A stretch of DNA of 20,768 nt from DASWHR01 sp036398095 (GTDB lineage: Bacteria; Actinomycetota; AC-67), in assembly GCA_036398095.1 (NCBI GenBank), contig DASWHR010000045.1:1-20768 (forward strand), in the 5' to 3' direction. Position 1 is the first letter of the stretch. Each line of letters opens with the position of its first letter. Both the position numbers and the translations under genes were made by a program. The notes beneath the pieces are model-generated. The model did no database searches, was not told the origin of the DNA, and saw nothing but the letters and a program-made list of their open reading frames with translations. This document shows, piece after piece, positions 7,447 through 14,182 of this stretch.

Positions 7447-7904
7447 GCGCCGAGGAGCGCCTGAGCGCGCTGGGGCTGACGCTGCCCGAGCCGCCGAAAG
7501 CCGTCGCGTCCTACATTCCGGCGGCGGTCACCGGCAGCACGGTATATGTGTCGGGGCAGGTGCCGTTCAAAGACGGGGCGCTCACCCGAACCGGGCTGGT
7601 CGGACGCGACGTCGACTTGGACGACGCGGTGGCCGACGCGCGCGTGTGCGCGATCAACGTGCTCGCGCATCTGCGCGCCGCGGCCGGCGGGTCGCTCGAC
7701 CGGGTTGTGCGCATGGTGAAGGTGACGGTGTTCGTCGCGTCGTCGGAAGGCTTCCATGCGCAACCGCAGGTCGCCAACGGCGCCAGCGATTTGTTCGTCG
7801 AGGTGTTCGGCGACGCCGGACGGCACGCGCGCGCCGCGATCGGCGTGGCCGCCCTGCCGTTGGGCGCCACCGTCGAAGTCGAGGCGATTGCCGAATTGTC
7901 CTGA
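7443..7904 (+). CDS. ridA: RidA/YjgF-family protein (Rid, Rv3678c type)
   Basis: A 153-residue RidA-superfamily protein. Archetypal members hydrolyse reactive enamine/imine intermediates released by PLP enzymes, such as 2-aminoacrylate, and form cytoplasmic trimers. Visible hallmarks: LPEPPKAVASYIPA and VYVSGQVPF at the N-terminus (about 14-42); the central RMVKVTVFVAS strand (90-100); and the active-site loop RHARAAIGVAALPLGATVEVEAIA near the C-terminus, with Arg130 in the position of the conserved substrate-binding arginine. This N-terminal form is typical of the longer RidA branch of about 150 residues, so activity may differ from E. coli RidA. The ATG overlaps the preceding small gene by four bases. 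A hairpin 57 bases downstream (7962-7994) may end the transcript. Confidence 0.92.
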   Translation: MSAEERLSALGLTLPEPPKAVASYIPAAVTGSTVYVSGQVPFKDGALTRTGLVGRDVDLDDAVADARVCAINVLAHLRAAAGGSLDRVVRMVKVTVFVASSEGFHAQPQVANGASDLFVEVFGDAGRHARAAIGVAALPLGATVEVEAIAELS

Positions 7905-7961
7905 AATCCGGGGGAACGTTCACAGGAACGTCACGACCCCGTGCGCATGGCGCAACACGAT

Positions 7962-7994
7962 CCCGGGTATGCTTGCAATAGTAAGCACACCGGG
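7962..7994 (+). terminator. Stem-loop downstream of ridA (terminator-like, no T-tract)
   Basis: Left arm from CCC at 7962 through TGC at 7976 pairs with GTAAGCACACCGGG (7981-7994) around an AATA loop, with one bulged G, one A-C mismatch and one G-U pair. It is followed by GTGAGGGG rather than T residues, so it is not a classical intrinsic terminator, though actinobacteria often use such hairpins. It also covers the in-frame ATG 7969, which argues against that codon as the start of the next gene. Confidence 0.45.
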
Positions 7995-8037
7995 TGAGGG
8001 GCTTCGCGGAGCACTTGAGGCGAGAGGCATAGTGCTC

Positions 8038-8316
8038 ATGGTGACGTTCTGGTGCAGTTGGTGCGGCGCGACGACCGAGTCCGAGTCGGTTTCGACGCGG
8101 GTGGCGTGCCGCCGGTGCGCGATCGAGTTGTGGAAGCTGCTGGGGATGCGATTCACGACGGACATGGTTCCGCTCGATCCCGGTCAGGATCCCCCCGAGC
8201 CGGCCGCGGCGCGGAAGCAGTTCCGCTTCGTGGATCCGGCCGGCAAAGAGATCGGCCGAACCGAGGTCGATCCGCTCAGGAGCGAACGGTCCGTACGTCG
8301 CCGTCGCGGCGCGTGA
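8038..8316 (+). CDS. Small zinc-ribbon protein of unknown function
   Basis: A 92-residue protein beginning with the tight knuckle CSWC (Cys6, Cys9), followed by CRRC (Cys24, Cys27). This C-x2-C ... C-x2-C spacing is typical of a structural zinc ribbon. The C-terminal half is charged and ends in an Arg-rich stretch (SVRRRRGA). ATG 8038 was chosen because it directly precedes the first cysteine knuckle and has AGAGG (8023-8027) ten bases upstream. In-frame GTG 8032 is possible, and ATG 7969 lies inside a stem-loop. The last 41 bases overlap the end of selB on the opposite strand, so the tail may be shaped by selB coding needs. I do not recognise the family; nucleic-acid or protein binding is only a guess from the fold type. 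Confidence 0.6.
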   Translation: MVTFWCSWCGATTESESVSTRVACRRCAIELWKLLGMRFTTDMVPLDPGQDPPEPAAARKQFRFVDPAGKEIGRTEVDPLRSERSVRRRRGA

Positions 8317-10138
8317 AGCCGTCGGCGTCGAGCCGCTCGAGCAGCGGGATCGCATACTTTCGTGAGGTTCCCAGCACCTGCTTGATCCGGCTCGCCGTCA
8401 GCGGCCCTTCCCGTCCGGCGGCGTCCGCGATCAGACGTTTCGCGTCGCCCAGCCGCGTCGCCGCGTAGGCGATGTCGGGGGAGACTTTGATCAGCTCGCC
8501 GGCGTCGACGAGCGCTTTGAGCAGCGGCGCGCCGTAGCGGGCGGCGAGTTCGGCGAGCGGCGGGGGCGAGAAGCCGGCGGCGTCCAGCTCGGCCAGCAGC
8601 TTTTCGCGAGCGGCTTCGAGGTCGGGTGGAAGCGTGACGCGATGGGATGCAAGGCGCACGATCGTGTCTTCTTGCGCGAGCGCGGCGCCCATCGCGGCCA
8701 GGACCTCGTCGAACAATCGCGCATCGCCGGGGCCGCCGGCGCGCCGGAGCGCTTCGCGGTCCATGCCGCGCTCCAGCGGCGCGTCGCGGTGAAAGCGTTC
8801 GAGCGCGCGCATGATTCGGCCCGTCGCGTCGTTGAACCACGCCCGGGACGCGATGTGCGTTGCGAGCCGGACGCCGGGGCCGGGGTGGGGGCTGGGGTCG
8901 GCGCCTGGTTCGGCGCTGGGTTCGGCGCTGGGTTCGGCGCCGGCGAGCCAGGCCAGGTCGGCGACCGGAATCACGCCGCGTTCCTCGACGGCGAGGGTCG
9001 CGAGCGCCGCCGGCGTGGCGGCTTCGGCGCGGGCGGCGAGCTGCGCGAGCCGCTCGTCGGAGGCGCGTCCCTGCGGCGGATGCGCGTCCAGGATGATGCC
9101 GCCGGCGACGGTCTGCTGCCGCCCGGTGTCGCGCAGCACGACCCGGTCTCCGGCCTGCGCGACGATCGCATCGGTGAGCGTAATGCGCGCGAACGCGTCG
9201 GTCCGGGCGTCGATACGGTCCGCGTCGAAGAGACGGAGGCGGGCGGGTGTTTCGGCCGTTCCGGCGTAGAGCAGGTAGGCGCCGCGCGCGGTCACCGGAT
9301 GATCGAGCGACCGGACCCCGTGCAGGCGCACGTCGATGATGGTGGTCGCGCGCCACCGTCCGGGTGTGACGACGATGTCGCCGCGGCGGATCTCGCGTCG
9401 ATCCAGTCCGGCCAGATTGAGCGCGACGCGGCTCGTCGGGACTGCTTCGGTGCGGGAAGTGCGATGGGTCTGGAGCGAGCGGATCCGCGCGCGCGCGCCG
9501 GCCGGAAGCACCTCGACCTCGTCGCCGTCGCGCAGCCGTCCGCCGGTGAGCGTGCCGGTTACGACCGTGCCGGCGCCTTTGATCGTGAACGAGCGGTCCA
9601 CGAACAGCCGCGGCCGGCCGAGGTCCGCTCGTTCGGGTGTGGCGTCCAGCAGCGCGTCGATCGCGGCCACGAGCGCGTCGATGCCTTCGCCGGTGACGGC
9701 GCTGACCGGAACGATCCGCGCGTCGTGCAGCACGGTGCCGGCGAGCCGGTCCCGCACGGATGCGCCTGCGGCGGCGGCGTCGGGTGCGGTGTCGATCTTG
9801 GTGAGCGCGACGACGCCGCCGCGCGCGCCGAGCAGATCCAGGATCGCCAGATGCTCTTCCGACTGGGGCCGCCATCCCTCGTTCGCGTCCACGACGAAGA
9901 TGACCGCATCGATCTGGCCGGCGCCGGCGAGCATGTTGTGCACGAAGCGTTCGTGGCCGGGCACGTCCACGATGCCGATCTCGCGGCCCGACGGCAGCGT
10001 CGTCCAGGCGAATCCCAGGTCGATCGTCAGGCCGCGGGCTTTCTCTTCGGCCAGGCGGTCGGGATCGATGCCGGTCAGTCGCGTGATCAGCGTGGACTTG
10101 CCGTGATCGACGTGCCCGGCGGTTCCGACGACGAACAT
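8276..10138 (-). CDS. selB: Selenocysteine-specific translation elongation factor SelB
   Basis: A 620-residue translational GTPase that delivers Sec-tRNA to UGA codons marked by a SECIS RNA hairpin. The G domain has GHVDHGKS (8-15), DVPGH (58-62) and TKID (113-116). The sequence RLAEEKARGLTIDLGFAW (29-45) is typical of SelB rather than EF-Tu. Beta-barrel domains II and III follow (about 175-350), then a C-terminal half of winged-helix repeats expected to bind SECIS. An Ala/Glu/Pro/Ser linker (about 398-419) separates the halves and is coded by 12-base tandem repeats. Length is normal for the family. It starts at ATG 10138, 38 bases behind the phosphodiesterase gene, and may share its transcript. 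No selA, selD, tRNA-Sec or in-frame UGA selenoprotein was recognised here, so the rest of the pathway must lie elsewhere. Confidence 0.93.
   Translation of the reverse strand: MFVVGTAGHVDHGKSTLITRLTGIDPDRLAEEKARGLTIDLGFAWTTLPSGREIGIVDVPGHERFVHNMLAGAGQIDAVIFVVDANEGWRPQSEEHLAILDLLGARGGVVALTKIDTAPDAAAAGASVRDRLAGTVLHDARIVPVSAVTGEGIDALVAAIDALLDATPERADLGRPRLFVDRSFTIKGAGTVVTGTLTGGRLRDGDEVEVLPAGARARIRSLQTHRTSRTEAVPTSRVALNLAGLDRREIRRGDIVVTPGRWRATTIIDVRLHGVRSLDHPVTARGAYLLYAGTAETPARLRLFDADRIDARTDAFARITLTDAIVAQAGDRVVLRDTGRQQTVAGGIILDAHPPQGRASDERLAQLAARAEAATPAALATLAVEERGVIPVADLAWLAGAEPSAEPSAEPGADPSPHPGPGVRLATHIASRAWFNDATGRIMRALERFHRDAPLERGMDREALRRAGGPGDARLFDEVLAAMGAALAQEDTIVRLASHRVTLPPDLEAAREKLLAELDAAGFSPPPLAELAARYGAPLLKALVDAGELIKVSPDIAYAATRLGDAKRLIADAAGREGPLTASRIKQVLGTSRKYAIPLLERLDADGFTRRDGDVRTVRS
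8897..8944. repeat. Four 12-base tandem repeats inside selB
   Basis: Four consecutive units at 8897-8908, 8909-8920, 8921-8932 and 8933-8944. The two middle units are identical (TTCGGCGCTGGG) and the outer ones differ by a few bases. Twelve bases keep the frame, so each unit adds four residues of an Ala-Glu-Pro-Ser/Gly linker between the GTPase half and the winged-helix half of SelB. The number of copies could vary between strains by slippage. Confidence 0.85.
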
Positions 10139-10176
10139 GACCTCACGCTATCGCGAGGACCCGGACGGCGCCCGCT

Positions 10177-11127
10177 TCAGCAGCCGCCGACCAGGATGCT
10201 TTCGAGCAGCGTCGGACGGTCGGTCATGATTCCGTCCACGCCCATCTCGATCAGCGCGCACATCGTTGCCGCGTCGTTGATGGTCCACACGTGCACGGCC
10301 AGGCCGTTCGCGTGTGCCTTGGCGACGAAGTCGCCGCCTTCGTCGATCACCGGAATGCCTTCGAACGTGATCGGCACCTGCATCGCGACGTAGCGAGGGT
10401 TGGGCGCGCCCGGTCCGCGCGCGGACGCCCAGAATGCCGCGGTCTCGACTGTTGCGGTCGCCGTGTGCACTTGCGGCGCCCAAACCTTGAAAAGCTCGAT
10501 CGCGTTGTCCAGGAACGAGACGACGATCACGTCGTCGCTGCGGCCGTAGTCGGCGAGCACGCCGGCGAGCAGATTCTCGTAGGGCGTCGTGTCGGGCGCG
10601 GAGGCTTTGATCTCGATGTTGATCGGAACATCGGGGAACGTGTCGAGCACCTCGCGCAGCGACGGGATCGTGAAGTCGGAGGCGGCGAACCCGTCCGCAG
10701 GAGCGGTGTCGCCGGTGGCCATGCCGCGCAGCACGTATTCGCCCGCCGGACGCGAATGGGTCGTGCCGATGCCGGGAACGAACCAGTAGGCCGCATCCAG
10801 CGATTGCACCTGCGCGAGCGTCATCGAATCGATCCGGCCGCTGCCGCTCGTGGTGCGATCCACGGTAGCGTCGTGCGCGACGACGATCTTGCCGTCGGCG
10901 GTCGCGTGGACGTCCAGCTCGAGCACGTCGGCGCCCTTGGCCATCGCGGTCTTGAAGGCATACATGGTGTTGGACGGGGCTTCGACCTCGCCGCCCTGAT
11001 GCGCGATGTTGAGGACCGGCCCGCCCAGCCACGGGTTCGGCTCCAAGACGGCGGGCGCGCTGCGGGGCAACGCCAGCGCCGACAGTGCGGCAACGGTCGC
11101 GGCAATGGTTCGAATCGATCGGATCAT
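10177..11127 (-). CDS. Secreted glycerophosphodiester phosphodiesterase
   Basis: A 316-residue GDPD-family enzyme that would hydrolyse glycerophosphodiesters to glycerol 3-phosphate and an alcohol. A Sec signal peptide (about 1-26, ending SAPA) points to export. Family motifs: AHQGGEVEAPSNT (42-53, catalytic His43 and metal-binding Glu49); ELDVHATADGKIVVAHD (70-86, with Glu70, Asp72 and His85); DRTTSGSG (90-97); and the late VHVWTIND strand. The usual HR of the HRG motif is HQ here. The start ATG 11127 is backed by GGGAGG six bases upstream. It is divergent from the toxin-antitoxin genes and upstream of selB on the same strand. Exported GDPDs often serve in phosphate or glycerol scavenging, which would fit the phosphate genes further right, but no Pho box was seen in front of it. 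Confidence 0.9.
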   Translation of the reverse strand: MIRSIRTIAATVAALSALALPRSAPAVLEPNPWLGGPVLNIAHQGGEVEAPSNTMYAFKTAMAKGADVLELDVHATADGKIVVAHDATVDRTTSGSGRIDSMTLAQVQSLDAAYWFVPGIGTTHSRPAGEYVLRGMATGDTAPADGFAASDFTIPSLREVLDTFPDVPINIEIKASAPDTTPYENLLAGVLADYGRSDDVIVVSFLDNAIELFKVWAPQVHTATATVETAAFWASARGPGAPNPRYVAMQVPITFEGIPVIDEGGDFVAKAHANGLAVHVWTINDAATMCALIEMGVDGIMTDRPTLLESILVGGC

Positions 11128-11191
11128 CTCATTCCTCCCGGATGTGCTCGCCGAAGAGTTCGCCGCGAGGATGGAGCGATCCTCCCCGTGC

Positions 11192-11204
11192 TACTGTGTA
11201 CACA
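11192..11204 (+). promoter_or_regulatory. Promoter/operator of the toxin-antitoxin operon
   Basis: The -10-like hexamer TACTGT (11192-11197) lies seven bases before ATG 11204, so transcription may start at the A of the start codon (leaderless). Overlapping it is the perfect 10-base palindrome TGTGTACACA (11195-11204). A dyad across the -10 and start site is the usual place for antitoxin autorepression. No clear -35 is seen. Confidence 0.45.
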
Positions 11205-11488
11205 TGAAAGGTGAGAAAGTGTCCCCAACCCAGGTAGGGGTTCGGCGGTTCCGAAGCGAGATGGCCGATTGGCTCGAGCGCGTTCGCGCCGGAGAAGAGA
11301 TCATCATCACCGAACGCGGCAATCCCGTCGCTCGTCTTAGTCCGGCCGGACGCCCCGCCGGACTCCAGCGTCTGATCGACGAAGGTCTTGTCACGCTGCC
11401 GAAGCGCCCCAGGCGCCCGTCGAAGGATCACGCGACGGTGATGCCGAAAGGCTCCGTGACCGACCTGTTCTTGGAAGAGAATCGGTGA
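11204..11488 (+). CDS. vapB: Type II antitoxin, Phd/YefM-VapB type
   Basis: A 94-residue antitoxin. Its N-terminal half carries the Phd/YefM DNA-binding fold: VGVRRFRSEMADWLERVRAGEEIIITERGNPVARLSP. The C-terminal half is basic then acidic (LPKRPRRPSK to VTDLFLEENR), the likely disordered part that wraps the toxin active site. ATG 11204 was chosen because of the -10 box and palindrome directly over it. GTG 11219 in the same frame, with AGGTGAG just upstream, is a real alternative. The stop overlaps the toxin start (GTGA, 11485-11488), typical of coupled antitoxin-toxin translation. The family is well supported; autoregulation is inferred. Confidence 0.88.
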   Translation: MKGEKVSPTQVGVRRFRSEMADWLERVRAGEEIIITERGNPVARLSPAGRPAGLQRLIDEGLVTLPKRPRRPSKDHATVMPKGSVTDLFLEENR

Positions 11489-11907
11489 TCGCCTACTTCG
11501 AATCATCGGCGTTCCTGAAACTGTTCCTCGAAGAGCCCGGATCCGAGTCGGCTTTGCGGTTTTGGGATATCGCGACTGAGACGGTAACGGTCCGCTTGAC
11601 CTACGCCGAGGCGCGCGCAGCAACGGCGTCGGCCTTTCGCGCCTCTCGATTGGACGGCCGCTCGTTCGAATCGGCGAAGCGCGCTCTCGAAGGATTCTTC
11701 GACGAGGTTGCGGTCATCGAAGCCGGTGATCGCATCGTGCGCGTTGCCGGCGGTTTGGCGGAACGACGGGGGCTTCGCGGGTATGACTCGGTTCATCTTG
11801 CAGCAGCGGTGCTCTCCGCCGCGCGAGGCGATCTTGTGTTTGTAACCTGGGATGGCCGGCTGGCCGAGGCGGCGCGCTGGGAGGGGTTGCGGACCGCGGG
11901 GGTCTAG
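11485..11907 (+). CDS. vapC: PIN-domain ribonuclease toxin, VapC type
   Basis: A 140-residue PIN-domain protein, the toxin of the pair. VapC toxins are Mg2+-dependent RNases that cut tRNA or rRNA and arrest growth. The PIN acidic residues are visible: Glu6 in YFESSAFLKLFLEEPGS, Glu42 in TYAEARAA, Asp101 in GYDSVHLAAA and Asp123 in FVTWDGRLAEAA. The first acidic residue is normally Asp (the DTSA or DSSA motif); here it is Glu, which may weaken or alter metal binding. Start is GTG 11485, overlapping the antitoxin stop. Its TAG stop lies within a CTAG shared with the convergent methyltransferase gene. Confidence 0.9.
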   Translation: MIAYFESSAFLKLFLEEPGSESALRFWDIATETVTVRLTYAEARAATASAFRASRLDGRSFESAKRALEGFFDEVAVIEAGDRIVRVAGGLAERRGLRGYDSVHLAAAVLSAARGDLVFVTWDGRLAEAARWEGLRTAGV

Positions 11908-12644
11908 CGGGGCTTTTCGTAGAGGGAGACGTGGGCGGTGCTTGAGACGGTGAAGGGCTCGCGGCGCCAGCCGGCCCAGCGGTCGCGGAGCGTCAAGCCG
12001 GTAAGGCGCGCCATCAGGTCCAGCTCGGACGGCCAGGCGTAGCGCATCTCGATCGGGATCATCTCGATGCCGGCCTCGCTCATCTCGATCTGCTGGCCGT
12101 GGATCCGTTGGTTCACCGAATCGTGGATCGACAGGCCCAGACGCGCGCGATCGGCGCCGAGCGACTGCACCTGCACGCGCTGCGCGCCGTCGAAGCGAGT
12201 CACGTCGGGCACGAACGCCTCGATCAGGAAGAAGCCGCCCGGCGGCAGATGCGCGGCAACGTTGGCGAAGCATTCGATCTGCTCTTGCTGTGAGGTGAGC
12301 GCAAAGAACGTGTTGAACACCACATAGACGAGCGCGAACTCGCCGTCCACGCCCACGTCCCCGAAGTCGCCGAGCACGCACGTTACGCGGTCGCCGCCGG
12401 GCTTCTCCTTCAGCTTGGCGACCATCGCGTCGGAGACGTCGATGCCCCAGACGTCGATGCCGCGTCCGGCGAGGGGGATCGCGACGCGGCCGGTGCCCAC
12501 GCCCAGTTCGAGCACGCGGCCGCCGTTCGAATATTCGGCCAGCGTCGGCACGGTCGCCGGATCGTCCACGCCGAGGTCGGCGACCAGTCGGTCGTAGACG
12601 TGCGCGGCCTTCTGTCCGTAGGCAGACGGATCGGGACGGTCCAT
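11904..12644 (-). CDS. SAM-dependent methyltransferase (class I, Methyltransf_25-like)
   Basis: A 246-residue class I methyltransferase. Motif I is VLELGVGTGRVAIPLAGRG (SAM-binding glycine loop, about residues 44-62), followed by VWGIDVSDAMVAKLK with the acidic residue that contacts the ribose. A post-motif region includes VLGDFGDVGVDGEFALVYVVFNTFFALTSQ and LPPGGFFLIEAFVPD. The C-terminal half is beta-rich and decides substrate choice; no substrate can be named. ATG 12644 was chosen because family members start close to the YDRLVADLG helix. In-frame GTG 12704 would add 20 residues without clear homology or a good ribosome-binding site. It converges on vapC (shared CTAG) and is divergent from the phosphate-binding protein gene. 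Confidence 0.82.
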   Translation of the reverse strand: MDRPDPSAYGQKAAHVYDRLVADLGVDDPATVPTLAEYSNGGRVLELGVGTGRVAIPLAGRGIDVWGIDVSDAMVAKLKEKPGGDRVTCVLGDFGDVGVDGEFALVYVVFNTFFALTSQQEQIECFANVAAHLPPGGFFLIEAFVPDVTRFDGAQRVQVQSLGADRARLGLSIHDSVNQRIHGQQIEMSEAGIEMIPIEMRYAWPSELDLMARLTGLTLRDRWAGWRREPFTVSSTAHVSLYEKPR

Positions 12645-12896
12645 GGCGGCGTATTCAACCACGCTCCGCCCGCGATCCGCGAACGCCACCCGGGCGGCGT
12701 CCACGTGACAGTTTCACCAGATTTGGGGCGGCGTTCGCCCTGTCGTCACGTTACGGCCATATTCGCCCGTTACCGTCGCTTTCGTTCGACGCGCCTGCCG
12801 GTGCGAGGGGGGAACCAACCACGAGACGATCGCTTCCGCTTAGGCGAGAGGACGTCCGAAGCACACGAGCACCACGAGGATGAGAGGACCGCACTT

Positions 12897-14156
12897 ATGA
12901 GAAAGTCTTTCGTTCGCCTGCTGATCGTCGCGGCCACGTCGTTGCCGCTGGCGTTCGGCTCGCTTGCACAGGCCGAAACTCCCGACAGTCCGCTGGGCGC
13001 GCCGCTGGTCGGCAACGGCCGCTTCTGCTCGGCGACCAGCCCGATTCAGGGAACCGGCGCTTCGTTCGCCAACAACGCGCACCAGACCGTGTTCATCCCC
13101 GAGTACAACGCGGACTGCCCGTCGGGAACCGGCAACGTCACCTACACCAGCACCGGTTCGGGCGCCGGCAAGTTCGCCGGCATCGAGCACTCGCACTGGT
13201 TCGCGATGAGCGACGAGCCGTACTCGACCGACGAGATCCTGTGCGGCACGCTGGATCTGGGCATGACCGCACCGTCGAACGGCACCTGCGAGTTCACACC
13301 CGGGCAGAACCGGGTCAGCCCGGTTCACACCATCCCGATGGCGCTCGGGGCGATCACCGTCTCCTACAACCTCAACTTCCCCGGATGCACGTTCGGGCAG
13401 AAGGCGCTCAAGTTCCGCTCGGAAATCGTCGCGTCGATCTACACGGGTCTGATCACGAGGTGGAACGATCCGTTGCTGGCCGTTGACAATCCCGGACTGG
13501 CAGCCGCGGCGTGCAACCAGCAGATCAAGCCGGTCGCTCGTCAGGACGGGTCCGGCACCACGTACGCGTTCAAGGACTACCTGTCCAAGCGGAACCCCCA
13601 GTTCACCGTCTACAAGCAGAACCAGCTCAACACGGCCTGGCCGGTGCAGGATCTGGGCCTGAACGTGCTGCTTCGCGGAAACGGCAACGGTGGAGTCGCC
13701 GATCAGGTCAAGAACAACGCCGGAGGCTTCGGCTACGTCGAGCTTTCCACGGCCAAGAACAAGGGCCTGACGTTCGGTCTGGCGGACGGGCCGCATCGCC
13801 AGTTCTTGGCGCCCGACCTGGGCGCAGGGGCGAACTGCGAGCTGTCGGCGACCGGAGCGACGCACCCGCCGAGCACGCTCTCGCCCGGGTGGGACCTGGT
13901 GTCTATCACCGACACGCCCAACCCGCTCGGCTATCCGGTCTGCACGTTCACCTACGCGTTCGTCTACAACAACCTCAGGAGCGCGTTCGGAACGGCGTTC
14001 AACGCGGCCAAGGCACGCACCGTGGTCGACTACATGCTGGTCGCGCTCGACAACGACACGCAGGCCAAGTTGAACGGCAAGGGGTACGGCCGGATGCCGG
14101 CTTCGTTCATCGCCGTCGCGCAGGCCGGCGTCGCGACGATCACCGACCAGCTCTAG
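12897..14156 (+). CDS. pstS: PstS-like phosphate-binding protein (exported, not a lipoprotein)
   Basis: A 419-residue periplasmic-binding-type protein of the PstS family, which captures inorganic phosphate for the Pst ABC transporter. A Sec signal peptide (1-26, ending LAQA-ET) lacks a lipobox Cys, so the protein is probably released or held another way. PstS signatures: QGTGASF (51-57), STGSGAGK (85-92), MSDEPY (104-109), MTAPSN (123-128), IYTGLITRWNDP (181-192), RQDGSGTTYAFKDYL (215-229) and GGFGYVELSTA. These loops form the phosphate cage in known PstS. Several extra cysteines suggest disulfides. ATG 12897 has AGAGGA upstream. No pstC, pstA or pstB follows; instead a large phosphoesterase-domain protein and FtsH do. 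Binding of another oxyanion cannot be excluded. No convincing Pho box was found in 12705-12896. Confidence 0.9.
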   Translation: MRKSFVRLLIVAATSLPLAFGSLAQAETPDSPLGAPLVGNGRFCSATSPIQGTGASFANNAHQTVFIPEYNADCPSGTGNVTYTSTGSGAGKFAGIEHSHWFAMSDEPYSTDEILCGTLDLGMTAPSNGTCEFTPGQNRVSPVHTIPMALGAITVSYNLNFPGCTFGQKALKFRSEIVASIYTGLITRWNDPLLAVDNPGLAAAACNQQIKPVARQDGSGTTYAFKDYLSKRNPQFTVYKQNQLNTAWPVQDLGLNVLLRGNGNGGVADQVKNNAGGFGYVELSTAKNKGLTFGLADGPHRQFLAPDLGAGANCELSATGATHPPSTLSPGWDLVSITDTPNPLGYPVCTFTYAFVYNNLRSAFGTAFNAAKARTVVDYMLVALDNDTQAKLNGKGYGRMPASFIAVAQAGVATITDQL

Positions 14157-14160
14157 ACCG

Positions 14161-14182
14161 GGACGCACGCCGGAATGCGTCC
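14161..14182 (+). other. Short stem-loop around the start codon of the propeller-phosphoesterase gene
   Basis: GGACGCA (14161-14167) pairs with TGCGTCC (14176-14182) around an 8-base loop, CGCCGGAA. The ATG at 14175-14177 straddles the loop and the 3' arm. In RNA this would partly hide the start codon, so it could limit translation relative to pstS upstream. Confidence 0.45.

Noticed and set aside
7756..8037. Upstream extension of the zinc-ribbon gene into ridA
   Set aside because: It overlaps ridA in another frame and crosses the 7962-7994 stem-loop; the cysteine-bearing part starts at 8038.
11105..11125. tRNA-like T-loop resemblance (GGTTCGAATCG)
   Set aside because: No acceptor stem, anticodon arm or CCA context; it lies within the signal-peptide coding region of the phosphodiesterase.
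12705..12896. Possible PHO box upstream of the first pstS (TTTCACC, GTTCGCC, ATTCGCC, GTTCGAC elements)
   Set aside because: The elements start at 12712, 12733, 12761 and 12784, with offsets of 21, 28 and 23 bases that do not fit 11-base phasing.
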